34,658 bases of DNA from Fen-549 sp050011315 (GCA_050011315.1 JBEKJI010000024.1:1-34658), one strand, 5' to 3'; positions 17,452 to 25,730 are shown, counted from the first letter of the stretch. Made by a program: numbers and translations. Notes: generated by a model from the letters alone, not told the origin.

Positions 17452-18050
17452 GAGGAGCCGAGCGCTTTCTCGGCGTCGGGGACGCGCAGGTATAGAGGCT
17501 CGACCTCCTCCGCCGGGCCGAAGCCGGCGGCCAGTGCGACGTGGAAACGAGCCCGGACGAGGTGCAGCTCGCTGGAGTCGGGAGGTACCTCGGCGCCGGC
17601 TCGCTCGAGCAGCGCCCGGTAGCGAACAGCACCGTCGCCGACGCAGAGCGTCCCGCGCTCGAGCGCGAGCTCCTCGGGCCGCATCACCACGGGATCGCCT
17701 TCGGCCAGCGTGAAGATCTCCTTACGGCTCCCGTCGATCACCGGTAGCGCGCCCGGCGCCGCCGCCGCCAGAGCCGCCAGAGTGGAGACACCCGCCAGCG
17801 GCAGATCGAGAGCGAGCGCAAGGCTGCGCGCGGTCGCCAGCCCGATCCGGATGCCGGTGAAGCTGCCGGGCCCGGTGCCGCAGACGATCCGGTCGAGGTC
17901 GCCGGGAACCAGGCCGTTTTCGGCCAGCAGCTCTTCGGCCGCTGCCAGCACCGCCACCGCCCGCGACTCCCGCTCGCCCAGAACCTCCCCGTCCCTGACC
18001 AGCGCGCAGCTCGCACGCGGGGTGGCGGTGTCAAGGGCGAGTGTGAGCAC
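17448..18050 (-). CDS. tsaB: t6A complex scaffold protein TsaB
   Basis: 200 residues. It starts MLTLALDTATPRASCAL and contains the TsaB hallmark CGTGPGSFTGIRIGLATARSLA (about residues 57-78). A degenerate ASKHA C-domain includes VIDGSRKEIF. TsaB heterodimerises with TsaD and is needed for threonylcarbamoyl transfer. Start is GTG 18050, overlapping the tsaE end by 20 bp; the stop overlaps rimI by 4 bp. The C-terminus is short relative to E. coli TsaB, typical of Gram-positive forms. Confidence 0.95.
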   Translation of the reverse strand: MLTLALDTATPRASCALVRDGEVLGERESRAVAVLAAAEELLAENGLVPGDLDRIVCGTGPGSFTGIRIGLATARSLALALDLPLAGVSTLAALAAAAPGALPVIDGSRKEIFTLAEGDPVVMRPEELALERGTLCVGDGAVRYRALLERAGAEVPPDSSELHLVRARFHVALAAGFGPAEEVEPLYLRVPDAEKALGSS

Positions 18051-18486
18051 GGGTCAGCTGGTCGAGGAGGACGGCATCCGGATTCTCGATGGTAATCCGT
18101 CTATGGGTTCCGTCATCGTGCTCGATCGACACTAGCGCGCGTGGCGACGGCAGCATGCCCGCTCCCGCCTCGGGCCACTCCACGAACACGACGGCATCCA
18201 AGAAGTACGGCTCGAGGTCGCCCCACTCCGCGGCCGAGACACCGTCGTAGCGGTAGAGGTCGAGGTGCGAGACGGTGACCCTGCCCTGATAGCGATGCCC
18301 GATCGTGAAGGTCGGGCTCGTCACCGGCCCTTCGACGCCAAGCGCCCGGCAGGCGCCGCGTACGAAGGTCGTCTTCCCGGCGCCGAGCTCACCGGCGACG
18401 GTGACGACATCCCCGGGCTCGAGCGCTGCAGCGAACGTACCCGCGAGCTGCTCGGTCTCCTCGGCGGAGAGGCTGACGAAGACCAT
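18031..18486 (-). CDS. tsaE: t6A biosynthesis ATPase TsaE
   Basis: 151 residues. The Walker A loop is GELGAGKTTF (residues 32-41), followed by TSPTFTIGHRYQG and the catalytic-site segment HLDLYRYDG. The Walker B-like VVFVEWPEAG is present. TsaE hydrolyses ATP to reset the TsaB-TsaD complex. ATG 18486 follows the udg stop by three bases; the stop overlaps tsaB by 20 bp. The arrangement tsaE-tsaB-rimI-tsaD is a common bacterial operon. Confidence 0.95.
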   Translation of the reverse strand: MVFVSLSAEETEQLAGTFAAALEPGDVVTVAGELGAGKTTFVRGACRALGVEGPVTSPTFTIGHRYQGRVTVSHLDLYRYDGVSAAEWGDLEPYFLDAVVFVEWPEAGAGMLPSPRALVSIEHDDGTHRRITIENPDAVLLDQLTRAHTRP

Positions 18487-18489
18487 CGA

Positions 18490-19191
18490 CTAGAAGAGCC
18501 CGAGCTGGGACTCGGCTTCCCGGGCGCCGGGCTCCTCGTTGTGAGCGGGCTCGGGCACCGCCTCGACGGGGGTGACCGGCGCCTGCCGGCGACCGAGCAG
18601 CTCCGGCAGACGGCGGAAGTCCTCCTCGAGCACGCGCAGCATCGCCTGGGTGTAGAGCGCGGCGGCGGGATGGTAGATCGGATAGAGCAACACCTGGGTC
18701 TGCCCCAGACGGACGTCCTGCTCGCGCCCGTGTACTCGCGTGATCCCGGTCGGGTTGCCGGAGAGGAGCTTGGTCGCGAAGTTGCCGAGGGTCGCGACCA
18801 CGCGCGGCTGGATCAACTCGATCTGCCGGAAGAGATGCCCCTGGCAGGCCTCGATCTCGTCGCCGAGCGGGTCGCGATTGCCGGGTGGGCGGCACTTGAG
18901 CACGTTGCCGATGAAGACGTCGTCCCTCGTCAGCCCGATCTCGCCCAGCAGCCGCTCGAGCAGCTTGCCGGCCGCGCCCACGAAGGGAAGGCCCTGCTGA
19001 TCCTCGTGGAAGCCGGGCGCCTCGCCCACGAACATCAGCTCGGAATCGGGATCGCCGGAGCCGAAGACAACCTGGGTGCGCGTCTCGGCCAGGCGGCAGG
19101 CAGTGCAGGAGGAGACGGCTGAACGAAGCGCCGCGAGCTCGGAAGCTCGGGACTCGCTAGCAGCTGCCACCGCATCCACCGCAGTTTCCAC
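18490..19191 (-). CDS. family-4 uracil-DNA glycosylase, Fe-S type, with terminal clamp motif
   Basis: 233 residues. Four cysteines (Cys29, Cys32, Cys100, Cys116) fit the [4Fe-4S] site of family-4 UDGs. The uracil pocket motif is GEAPGFHEDQQGLPF (57-71), with Asn96 in FIGNVLKCRPPGNRDP and the DNA-binding YPIYHPAAAL segment. It removes uracil from DNA to begin base excision repair. After residue 195 comes a Pro/Glu-rich linker ending SQLGLF at the C-terminus. That fits the sliding-clamp binding consensus (QLxLF), so I infer docking to DnaN. Start GTG 19191 lies inside the end of the zinc-ribbon gene (35-bp overlap); later GTGs at 19179 and 19170 are possible. Confidence 0.92.
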   Translation of the reverse strand: METAVDAVAAASESRASELAALRSAVSSCTACRLAETRTQVVFGSGDPDSELMFVGEAPGFHEDQQGLPFVGAAGKLLERLLGEIGLTRDDVFIGNVLKCRPPGNRDPLGDEIEACQGHLFRQIELIQPRVVATLGNFATKLLSGNPTGITRVHGREQDVRLGQTQVLLYPIYHPAAALYTQAMLRVLEEDFRRLPELLGRRQAPVTPVEAVPEPAHNEEPGAREAESQLGLF

Positions 19192-19360
19192 CCGCGCAGC
19201 TGCCGCAGGACTTGCCGGGCCCTCCCTTGGTGGCGAAGCTCGAGTACTTGCGGGTCACGTTCTTGGCCGCGCAGCTCGGGCAGGCCGGCGTCTCGTCCGC
19301 GTGCACGAGCTCCTCGAAATGGCGCTCGCACTTCATACAGACGTATTCGTAGATCGGCAT
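19157..19360 (-). CDS. FmdB-family zinc-ribbon protein
   Basis: 67 residues beginning MPIYEYVCMKCERHFE, the unmistakable FmdB start. Cys8/Cys11 and Cys27/Cys30 form the zinc ribbon. The tail adds five more cysteines in a Gly-rich CGSCAGGNCGGCGGSC, common in this family. It is probably a small regulatory or metal-binding protein; the role is unknown beyond homologues named for formamidase regulation. ATG 19360 was chosen over the longer reading at 19462, which adds 34 residues unlike the family. An inverted repeat CTGTC/GACAG sits immediately before the start codon. Its end overlaps the start of the uracil-DNA glycosylase. Confidence 0.88.
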   Translation of the reverse strand: MPIYEYVCMKCERHFEELVHADETPACPSCAAKNVTRKYSSFATKGGPGKSCGSCAGGNCGGCGGSC

Positions 19361-19509
19361 CTGTCGCAGTGTAGACAGCGCCGCAGATCTCAGGCCGGTA
19401 GCGCCGGCGGCACACTCGCTCACTCGCGAACTACACTCTCCTTGGACGCCCGGTATCCGCATCGGAACTGGAGCAAGGTGATGAGCCCAGCAAAGAGAAG
19501 GCAGGCGAC

Positions 19510-20313
19510 GTGAAGGTCGTTCGCACCATAGGTGAACTGCGCAGCGCGCTCGAGCCGCTCCGCGGCGGCCGCATCGGGTTGGTGCCGACGATGGGCGCCT
19601 TCCACGAGGGCCACCTGACCCTGCTCCGCAAAGCCCGTGAGGAGTGCACCACCGTCGTCTGCAGCCTGTTCGTCAACCCCACCCAGTTCGGACAGGGCGA
19701 AGATCTCGAGCGCTATCCCAGAAACGAGGCGCGCGACTTCGAGCTGGCCCGGGCCGAAGGCGTCGACTTTCTCTTCGCCCCCGCGCCGGAGGTGATCTAC
19801 CCGCCCGGCTTCGAGACCTGGGTCGAGCCGGAAAGGCTATCGCTCGAGCTGGAGGGAGTGATCAGGCCGACGCACTTCCGCGGCGTCGCCACGATCTGTC
19901 TCAAGCTCTTCAACATCGTCCGGCCCGATCTCGCCTACTTCGGCGCCAAGGACGCGCAGCAGCTCGCCGTGATCGAGCGGCTCGTGCTCGACCTCGATCT
20001 GGAGCTCGAGATTCGCGCCGTCGAGACCGTCCGCGACGACGACGGTCTGGCGCTCTCCTCTCGCAACGCCCACCTCTCCCCCGCCGAGCGCAAGGTTGCG
20101 CTGGCGCTACCACGGGCGCTCGAGTTCGGCGCCAGAGCCGGGCGCGAAGGCGGCGACCCGGTCGTGACTGCGCGCAACGCGCTCGTCGAGGAGCCGGGCC
20201 TCAAGACCCAGTACGTCGCCGTGGCCGACTACGCCGGGCCACGCCTGCTAGCCGCGGTCAAAGTCGGCCGAACGCATTTGATCGACAACGTCCCTCTGAA
20301 AGGAACGAAGTAA
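19510..20313 (+). CDS. panC: pantothenate synthetase (pantoate-beta-alanine ligase)
   Basis: 267 residues. The HIGH-like motif is in PTMGAFHEGHL (residues 27-37), with SLFVNPTQFGQGEDL, YFGAKDAQQLAVI and LALSSRNAHLSPAER all in family order. It joins pantoate and beta-alanine with ATP to give pantothenate, the coenzyme A precursor. Start is GTG 19510, with GAGAAGG upstream. The 149-bp gap to the divergent zinc-ribbon gene must carry both promoters; I found no strong consensus. panB starts on the last base of this stop (TAATG), so the two are translationally coupled. panD is not in the window. Confidence 0.96.
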   Translation: MKVVRTIGELRSALEPLRGGRIGLVPTMGAFHEGHLTLLRKAREECTTVVCSLFVNPTQFGQGEDLERYPRNEARDFELARAEGVDFLFAPAPEVIYPPGFETWVEPERLSLELEGVIRPTHFRGVATICLKLFNIVRPDLAYFGAKDAQQLAVIERLVLDLDLELEIRAVETVRDDDGLALSSRNAHLSPAERKVALALPRALEFGARAGREGGDPVVTARNALVEEPGLKTQYVAVADYAGPRLLAAVKVGRTHLIDNVPLKGTK

Positions 20314-21197
20314 TGAGTACTCCGCCTGCGGGGAAGCTGGTACTTCCCGAGCTCGCCGCGATGAAGCGCCGCGGCGAGAAGATCGTCATGGTCACCGCCT
20401 ACGACGCCCCGGGCGCCCGCTTCGCCGAGGACGCCGGTATCGACATCCTCCTGGTCGGCGACACGGCCGCCATGGTGGTGCTCGGGCACGAGTCGACCAC
20501 CGTTCCGGTGACCGTCGAGGAGATGCTCCTCCTCACCCGCACGGTCGCCCGGGCCGCGCAGCGTCCGATCGTCGTCGGCGACATGCCTTTCGGTTCCTAC
20601 CAGATCTCCGACGAGGATGCCGTTCGCAACGCCGTTCGCTTCGTCAAGGAAGCGGGCGCCGACGTGGTCAAGCTCGAGGGCGCCGGCCCTTCGGTCTCCC
20701 GCGCACGCGCGATCGTCGCCGCCGGCATCCCGGTGATGGGCCACATCGGCCTGACACCACAGTCGGCGACCATGCTCGGAGGCTTCAAGACGCAGGGCAA
20801 GACGGCAGAGCGCGCGCTCGAGCTGGTGAACGAGGCGATCGAGCTGGAGCGGGCCGGTTGCTTCTCGCTCGTTCTCGAGGCCGTGCCGGCCGCGGTCGCC
20901 ACCCACATCACGGAGTTGCTCGAGATCCCCACCTTCGGCATCGGCGCCGGCGCCGGCTGCGACGGCCAGGTGCTCGTCTACCACGACCTACTCGGCCTCA
21001 GCGAGGGCCATCTCCCCCGCTTCGTCAAGCGCTACGCGAACCTCTCCGGCGAGATCAAAGAAGCGCTCGCCGCCTACGCCGAAGAGGTCAGAAGCGGCGC
21101 CTTCCCCGACGAGGAGCACTCCTACTCAATGGACGAGGCGGAGCTGGCCGAGTTCGAGACGCGCATGGCAAGTGAAGGGCGCGCTTCTCGCGCCTAA
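20313..21197 (+). CDS. panB: 3-methyl-2-oxobutanoate hydroxymethyltransferase
   Basis: 294 residues. MVTAYDAPGARFAEDAGIDILLVGDTAAM holds the Mg-binding aspartates, followed by GDMPFGSYQ, VKLEGAG, GIPVMGHIGLTPQS and the catalytic Glu in VLEAVPA. It adds a hydroxymethyl group from methylenetetrahydrofolate to ketoisovalerate, making ketopantoate. AAAGGA lies eight bases before ATG 20313. The C-terminus extends about 20 acidic residues past the folded core. The acquired low-GC island begins directly after its stop. Confidence 0.97.
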   Translation: MSTPPAGKLVLPELAAMKRRGEKIVMVTAYDAPGARFAEDAGIDILLVGDTAAMVVLGHESTTVPVTVEEMLLLTRTVARAAQRPIVVGDMPFGSYQISDEDAVRNAVRFVKEAGADVVKLEGAGPSVSRARAIVAAGIPVMGHIGLTPQSATMLGGFKTQGKTAERALELVNEAIELERAGCFSLVLEAVPAAVATHITELLEIPTFGIGAGAGCDGQVLVYHDLLGLSEGHLPRFVKRYANLSGEIKEALAAYAEEVRSGAFPDEEHSYSMDEAELAEFETRMASEGRASRA

Positions 21198-21470
21198 CCA
21201 CGCTGCCCTACCGATCACATTCTGTCCGGACGTATACAACCGTCAACTGCCTTTGGTCATTCGCCTTCGGTGAAGGTCGCATTCTTCGGATGAAGGTGGC
21301 CATCGGAGCAACCACGCAGGATTCATGCCCTCCGTAAAGCCGTCTGGCAGTACGCCCAACCAGAAATACCGGAATCCGAGTCTTACGGAACTCATCGCTC
21401 CGTCCTAATTTTCATCGCAGGGGCGCCTTACAGGTTCGACCTCCCCTAGGTTCCGGGGAAACCGGCGCCC
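21198..21470. other. intergenic junction between panB and the nuclease-STAND gene
   Basis: 273 bp with visibly lower GC than the flanking pan genes. No credible gene, tRNA or integrase is seen. The first 200 bp contain short repeats of CATTC, TTCGG and GAAGGT but no ordered structure that I can define. The last 50 bp hold the inverted repeat listed separately. This is the likely left boundary of the acquired segment. Confidence 0.5.
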
Positions 21471-21472
21471 CT
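21419..21472. terminator. nested inverted repeat at the 3' end of the nuclease-STAND gene
   Basis: AGGGGCGCC (21419-21427) and GGCGCCCCT (21464-21472) are perfect complements and enclose a smaller CCCC(21443-21446)/GGGG(21455-21458) hairpin. The right arm includes the stop codon of the large leftward gene, so it probably ends that transcript. There is no T-run. It contains AGGTTCGAC at 21432, found again at 25818 near the other end of the island, so an attachment or excision role is an alternative. Confidence 0.45.
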
Positions 21473-24400
21473 AAACAAGCTCCGGCTCCCCCTTCGCGTC
21501 AAGCCACGCCTGGTAGACGAACCAAGCTTCACGGCTGCCAGCATGCTCCTTTAGCCAGCCGCGGATCGGCTCACGAACGAATTCCAGCTCACCCTTCGCA
21601 TTAAGCCACGCCTGGTAGACGAACCGGGCTTTAGGACTGTTGGCGTGCTCCCTCAGCCAGTCGCGAATCGGCTCACGAACGAGTTCCAGCTCACCCTTCG
21701 CGTTAAGCCACGCCTCGTAGACGAACTCGGCTTCGAGTCTGCCACCGTGCTCTTTCAGCCAAACGCGGATCGGCTCACGAACGAATTCCAGCTCGCCCTT
21801 CGCATTGAGCCACGCCTTGTAGACGAACTCGGCTTCGAACCTACCACCGCGCTCTTTCAGCCAAGCGTGGATCGGCTCACGAACGAATTCCAGCTCGCCC
21901 TTCGCATCTAGCCACGCCTGGTAGACGAACTCGGCTTCGGGGCTGCCACTGTGCTCTTTCAGCCATTCGCGAATCGGCTCACGAACAAGTTCCTGCTCGC
22001 CCTTCGCGTCGAGCCACGCCTTGTAGACGAACTCGGCTTCGGGGCTGCCACTGTGCTCTTTCAGCCATTCGCGAATCGGCTCACGAACAAGTTCCCGCTC
22101 GCCCTTCGCGTCGAGCCACGACCGACAAACGAAGTCGGCCCCTGCTTCAGGGTTGGCGACGTGCTCTTTCAACCAAACGCGGATCGGCTCACGAACGAGT
22201 TCCCGCTCGCCCTTCGCGTCGAGCCACGCTTGGTAGACGAAACTCGCTTCGGCGCCGCCGCCGTCCTCCTTCAGCCATTCGCGAATCGGCTCACGAACGA
22301 GTTCCAGCCCGCCCTTCGCATTAAGCCACGCCTTGTAAACGAAACTCGCTTCGAGGCTGCCACTGTGCTCTTTCAGCCATTCGCGAATCGGCTCACGAAC
22401 GAGTTCCAGCCCGCCCTTCGCATTAAGCCACGCCTTGTAAACGAAACTCGCTTCGAGGCTGCCACCGTGCTCCTTCAGCCAAGCCCGGATCGGCTCACGA
22501 ACGAATTCCAGCTCGCCCTTCGCGTCGAGCCACGACCGACAAACGAAGTCGGCCCCTGCTTCAGGGTTGGCGACGTGCTCTTTCAGCCAAACGCGGATCG
22601 GCTCACGAACGAGTTCCCGCTCGCCCTTCGCGTCGAGCCACGACCGACAAACGAAGTCGGCCCCTGCTTCAGGGTTGGCGGCGTGCTCCCTCAGCCAAGC
22701 ACGGATCGGCTCACGAACGAATTCCAGCTCCCCCTTCGCGTCTAGCCACGCCTGGTAGACGAACTGGGCTTCGAGGCTGCCACCGTGCTCCTTCAGCCAG
22801 TCGCGAATCGGCTCACGAACGAATTCCCGCTCCCCCTTCGCGTCGAGCCACGCTTTGTAGACGAACTGGGCTTCGAGGCTGCCAACGTGCTCCTTCAGCC
22901 AGTCGCGAATCGGCTCACGAACGAGTTCCCGCTCCCCCTTCGCGTCGAGCCACGCCTTGTAGACGAAACTCGCTTCGGGGCTGCCAACGTGCTCCTTCAG
23001 CCAGTCGCGAATCGGCTCACGAACGAGTTCCAGCTCCCCCTTCGCGTCTAGCCACGCCTGGTAGATGAACTGCGCTTCGAGGCTGCCAACGCGCTCCTTC
23101 AGCCAGTCGCGAATCGGCTTACGAACGAGTTCCAGCTCGCCCTTCGCATCGAGCCACGCCTTGTAGACGAACCGCGCTTCGAGGCTGCCAACGTGCTTCT
23201 TCAGCCAGTCGCGAATCGGCTCACGAACGAGTTCCAGCTCCCCCTTCGCGTCTAGCCACGCCTGGTAGACGAAACTCGCTTCGGGGCTGCCGCCGTGCTC
23301 CTTCAGCCAAGCGCGGATCGGCTCACGAACGAGATCCAGCTCGCCCTTCGCGTCGAGCCACGCCTTGTAGATGAACTGGGCTTCGAGCCTATTACCGTGC
23401 TCCTTCAGCCACGCCCGGATCGGTTCACGAACGAATTCCCGCTCGCCCTTCGCGTTAAGCCACGACCGACAGACGAAGTCGGCCCCGGCTTCAGGGCTGG
23501 CGGCGTGCTCGTTCAGCCAAACGCCGATCGGCTCATGAACGAATTCCAGCTCACCCTTCGCGTCTAGCCACGCCTTGTAGACGAACCGGGCTTCGAGCCT
23601 GCCACCGTGCTCTTTCAGCCATTCGCGAATCGGCTCACGAACGAGATCCAGCTCGCCTTTCGCATTGAGCCACGCCTGGTAGATGAACTGGGCTTCGAAC
23701 CTACCGCTATGCTCCTTCAGCCAGCCTCGAATCGGCTCACGAACGAGATCCAGCTCGCCGTTCGCGTTAAGCCAGGACCGGAGAAAGAAGGAGCCCACTC
23801 CCAAGTGTGAGAGTCGATCTATCCATTGCCTGAGCGTCCCAGACTGCTTTTGATTAAGGTCATGTCCGACTGCGCGACCGCCTACTTCTCCGAACGCGTA
23901 GAGTGCGCTACGGTCAGACTCGATGCCCCGCCAGATTCCGTGATCCGATCCCAGGATATCGACAACCTCTTTGGCGGAGAGCAGGGGTGTTCGGAGGATT
24001 GCTGACCGAGATTCAAACCAGGGTTCGGCGTCTTCTCTTAGCGCAGCATCGATAACGCGACCCCACGCCACGGCTTTCATCTCTGGGAGCTCGATGAGTC
24101 GCTCGAGTGCCGACAAAGCCGATCCGACCTCGCCCGTCTCTCCTGCAAGCTTCAACAGATCTCGCGCGAAGACATCGATCGTGCGCGGGATCGATGTTAG
24201 ATATCCCGCAACGATCTGATCTATCAGCACATCATGAATCGCACGCCAGGTGTCTTGACCTCTTTCCGAGACACACTCGATCCAGCCGTCGGCAGAAAGC
24301 TTATCAATTAGACTCTGGAATGGTTCAGACGGTATAGACGCCAGACGGTCAGCTGTAATCGGGAAGACACCGCAGAGAAGTGCGAGACTCCGAGTGATCG

Positions 24401-25730
24401 CGGACTCACCAAACGAACGCTCAACTCGTCTGGCAATCCAACCTCCGAAGTCGCCCATTCCGAGCAGTTCATTTAGGTCTGTCTCTCGCTCCGAGGCTTG
24501 GAGGTACGCGAGGAAGACGGCGAGGATTGGCCGGTCCCCTGCGACTTTGAGGTGTCGCCTGTCCGCAGCGAGACCAGTCTGCTCGAGTATGTACTTAACG
24601 GTGTAGTGTCTGTAGGAACTAAGCCATTGCGACGCCGGGTCGGCAGCAAGCGGCGAGATATTTACGACGTGTTGCCCGCGGATTCCGGACACCCTCGGAA
24701 GGTAACTCGTCCGGCAGTTCGCGACGTAGCGAATCTTGTACTCGAACGTCGCGGCTAATGCCATCAACTGTTCTACGAGTTGAGCGAACCGCGGCTGGTT
24801 TTCTACATAATCAACAACAATGAGGATAGGCTCGCCCGTAGGTACACGCTCGGTAAGACGTTCGATAGCGGCGTCGGTGAGAGCGGGTTCTGTGCGTAGT
24901 ACTGTCCATCCTTGATTCAGTGCGGCGTATCCGATTTCGAGCATAAGTCTGGTCTTACCGATACCCCCTTCACCCGCGATTAATATCCCTGGCGTCTCGG
25001 GCATCTGCAGAATGTCGACTAGGGCTTCTTCGTCTGCGATTTCGAGATGCGAAGCGGCCGGCTTCAGCGAGAGGTGTTCTCGGATGGAGTAGTAGGGCAG
25101 TCGGTGATTGCCGAGGTATTCGCGGAACGTTCCAATCTCTCCAGAGTCTTCCAGCGGAACAAGGCCTATCGCGCGCGTGCCGGGAAACCATCGGAAGCGA
25201 ATGCGTGCATTCGATAGCGCCAGTAGCTGCGTCCAGTCAAGAACCCGGACGCTCGCGTTACGCAGATGCGAGAGATGAGCCCTCTGTGCTAGCGTTTGGA
25301 AAAAGCCGCCGATCTCGGTTTTGAGTTTGTCGACTTGTGCTTGATTAGCAAAAACCGCGCTAGTGCAGAAGACGTATTCTTGAATCGGATTATCCCGCTG
25401 GTACCATGGTTCGTACTGGCTCTGGCCGTGGCTAGGTCCATCCGATTCGATAAGATTTCTATCTAGATTGTCGGCAACCTCGCGCCAACGCGCCTGCGTC
25501 TCCGGTAAACCATCTTTGCCGACGAGCTTGCATTCGCCCACAATCCGCGACGTTTCTGTGTCGAGACTGAAATCGATCGCTCCATCCTTCCCACGCTCCG
25601 GAAACAGATGGAGACCTGGGTATTCGCGCTCGAGGACCTCACAGGCAAAGCGAGCGAAAGCGTTGCTCAGAGAATCGGCGCAGAAGTTCGAGCTGAGTTC
25701 TTCGCGTCTGAACCGCGGTACACTCGCCAT
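21471..25730 (-). CDS. PD-(D/E)XK nuclease-like / STAND NTPase protein with 23 tandem 34-residue repeats (candidate antiviral sensor)
   Basis: 1419 residues in three parts. Residues 1-180 look like a restriction-endonuclease fold: GKDGAIDF with Asp53, then VGECKLV with Glu66-x-Lys68, the D...ExK pattern of Mrr-like nucleases. Residues 235-520 are a STAND/AAA P-loop module: Walker A GEGGIGKT (253-260), Walker B ILIVVDYVE with Asp307, a sensor-like NCRTSYL near 340, and a helical winged-helix-like region to about 510. After a helical linker, residues 648-1419 are 22 complete repeats and a partial one, consensus FVYKAWLDAKGELELVREPIR then xWLKEHGGSLEA. Known Avs-type STAND proteins join an N-terminal nuclease, an NTPase and a C-terminal repeat sensor that recognises phage proteins. 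By that analogy I infer single-gene antiphage immunity. The repeat family is not one that I can name. Lower GC than its neighbours suggests transfer. Confidence 0.82.
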   Translation of the reverse strand: MASVPRFRREELSSNFCADSLSNAFARFACEVLEREYPGLHLFPERGKDGAIDFSLDTETSRIVGECKLVGKDGLPETQARWREVADNLDRNLIESDGPSHGQSQYEPWYQRDNPIQEYVFCTSAVFANQAQVDKLKTEIGGFFQTLAQRAHLSHLRNASVRVLDWTQLLALSNARIRFRWFPGTRAIGLVPLEDSGEIGTFREYLGNHRLPYYSIREHLSLKPAASHLEIADEEALVDILQMPETPGILIAGEGGIGKTRLMLEIGYAALNQGWTVLRTEPALTDAAIERLTERVPTGEPILIVVDYVENQPRFAQLVEQLMALAATFEYKIRYVANCRTSYLPRVSGIRGQHVVNISPLAADPASQWLSSYRHYTVKYILEQTGLAADRRHLKVAGDRPILAVFLAYLQASERETDLNELLGMGDFGGWIARRVERSFGESAITRSLALLCGVFPITADRLASIPSEPFQSLIDKLSADGWIECVSERGQDTWRAIHDVLIDQIVAGYLTSIPRTIDVFARDLLKLAGETGEVGSALSALERLIELPEMKAVAWGRVIDAALREDAEPWFESRSAILRTPLLSAKEVVDILGSDHGIWRGIESDRSALYAFGEVGGRAVGHDLNQKQSGTLRQWIDRLSHLGVGSFFLRSWLNANGELDLVREPIRGWLKEHSGRFEAQFIYQAWLNAKGELDLVREPIREWLKEHGGRLEARFVYKAWLDAKGELEFVHEPIGVWLNEHAASPEAGADFVCRSWLNAKGEREFVREPIRAWLKEHGNRLEAQFIYKAWLDAKGELDLVREPIRAWLKEHGGSPEASFVYQAWLDAKGELELVREPIRDWLKKHVGSLEARFVYKAWLDAKGELELVRKPIRDWLKERVGSLEAQFIYQAWLDAKGELELVREPIRDWLKEHVGSPEASFVYKAWLDAKGERELVREPIRDWLKEHVGSLEAQFVYKAWLDAKGEREFVREPIRDWLKEHGGSLEAQFVYQAWLDAKGELEFVREPIRAWLREHAANPEAGADFVCRSWLDAKGERELVREPIRVWLKEHVANPEAGADFVCRSWLDAKGELEFVREPIRAWLKEHGGSLEASFVYKAWLNAKGGLELVREPIREWLKEHSGSLEASFVYKAWLNAKGGLELVREPIREWLKEDGGGAEASFVYQAWLDAKGERELVREPIRVWLKEHVANPEAGADFVCRSWLDAKGERELVREPIREWLKEHSGSPEAEFVYKAWLDAKGEQELVREPIREWLKEHSGSPEAEFVYQAWLDAKGELEFVREPIHAWLKERGGRFEAEFVYKAWLNAKGELEFVREPIRVWLKEHGGRLEAEFVYEAWLNAKGELELVREPIRDWLREHANSPKARFVYQAWLNAKGELEFVREPIRGWLKEHAGSREAWFVYQAWLDAKGEPELV
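21474..23789 (-). repeat. coding tandem array, 102/108-bp unit, 22.5 copies
   Basis: Each unit encodes 34 residues (102 bp). Four units (the 3rd, 11th, 12th and 16th from the N-terminal side) have a two-residue insertion giving EAGAD and 108 bp. Those are always followed by a unit beginning FVCRSWL instead of FVYxAWL. Invariant positions are Trp-Leu in the first helix, Gly of AKGE, and EPI and WL in the second, consistent with a two-helix solenoid unit. The final unit stops after EPELV. Neighbouring copies are nearly identical at the DNA level; for example, 22271-22362 recurs unchanged 102 bp to the right. Confidence 0.93.

Noticed and set aside
16214..17632. 472-codon leftward frame across tsaD, rimI and tsaB
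   Set aside because: It is an Arg-rich shadow frame; three well-conserved proteins occupy the same DNA.
21474..23789. CRISPR array
   Set aside because: The units are about 102 bp, have no unique spacers, and are in frame inside a protein gene.
21645..23810. Series of plus-strand open frames (repeating NRLTNEFQLALRVEP) across the repeat region
   Set aside because: They are the antisense shadow of the 102-bp coding repeats; periodic codons keep the frame open. The minus strand gives one continuous frame with nuclease and P-loop domains.
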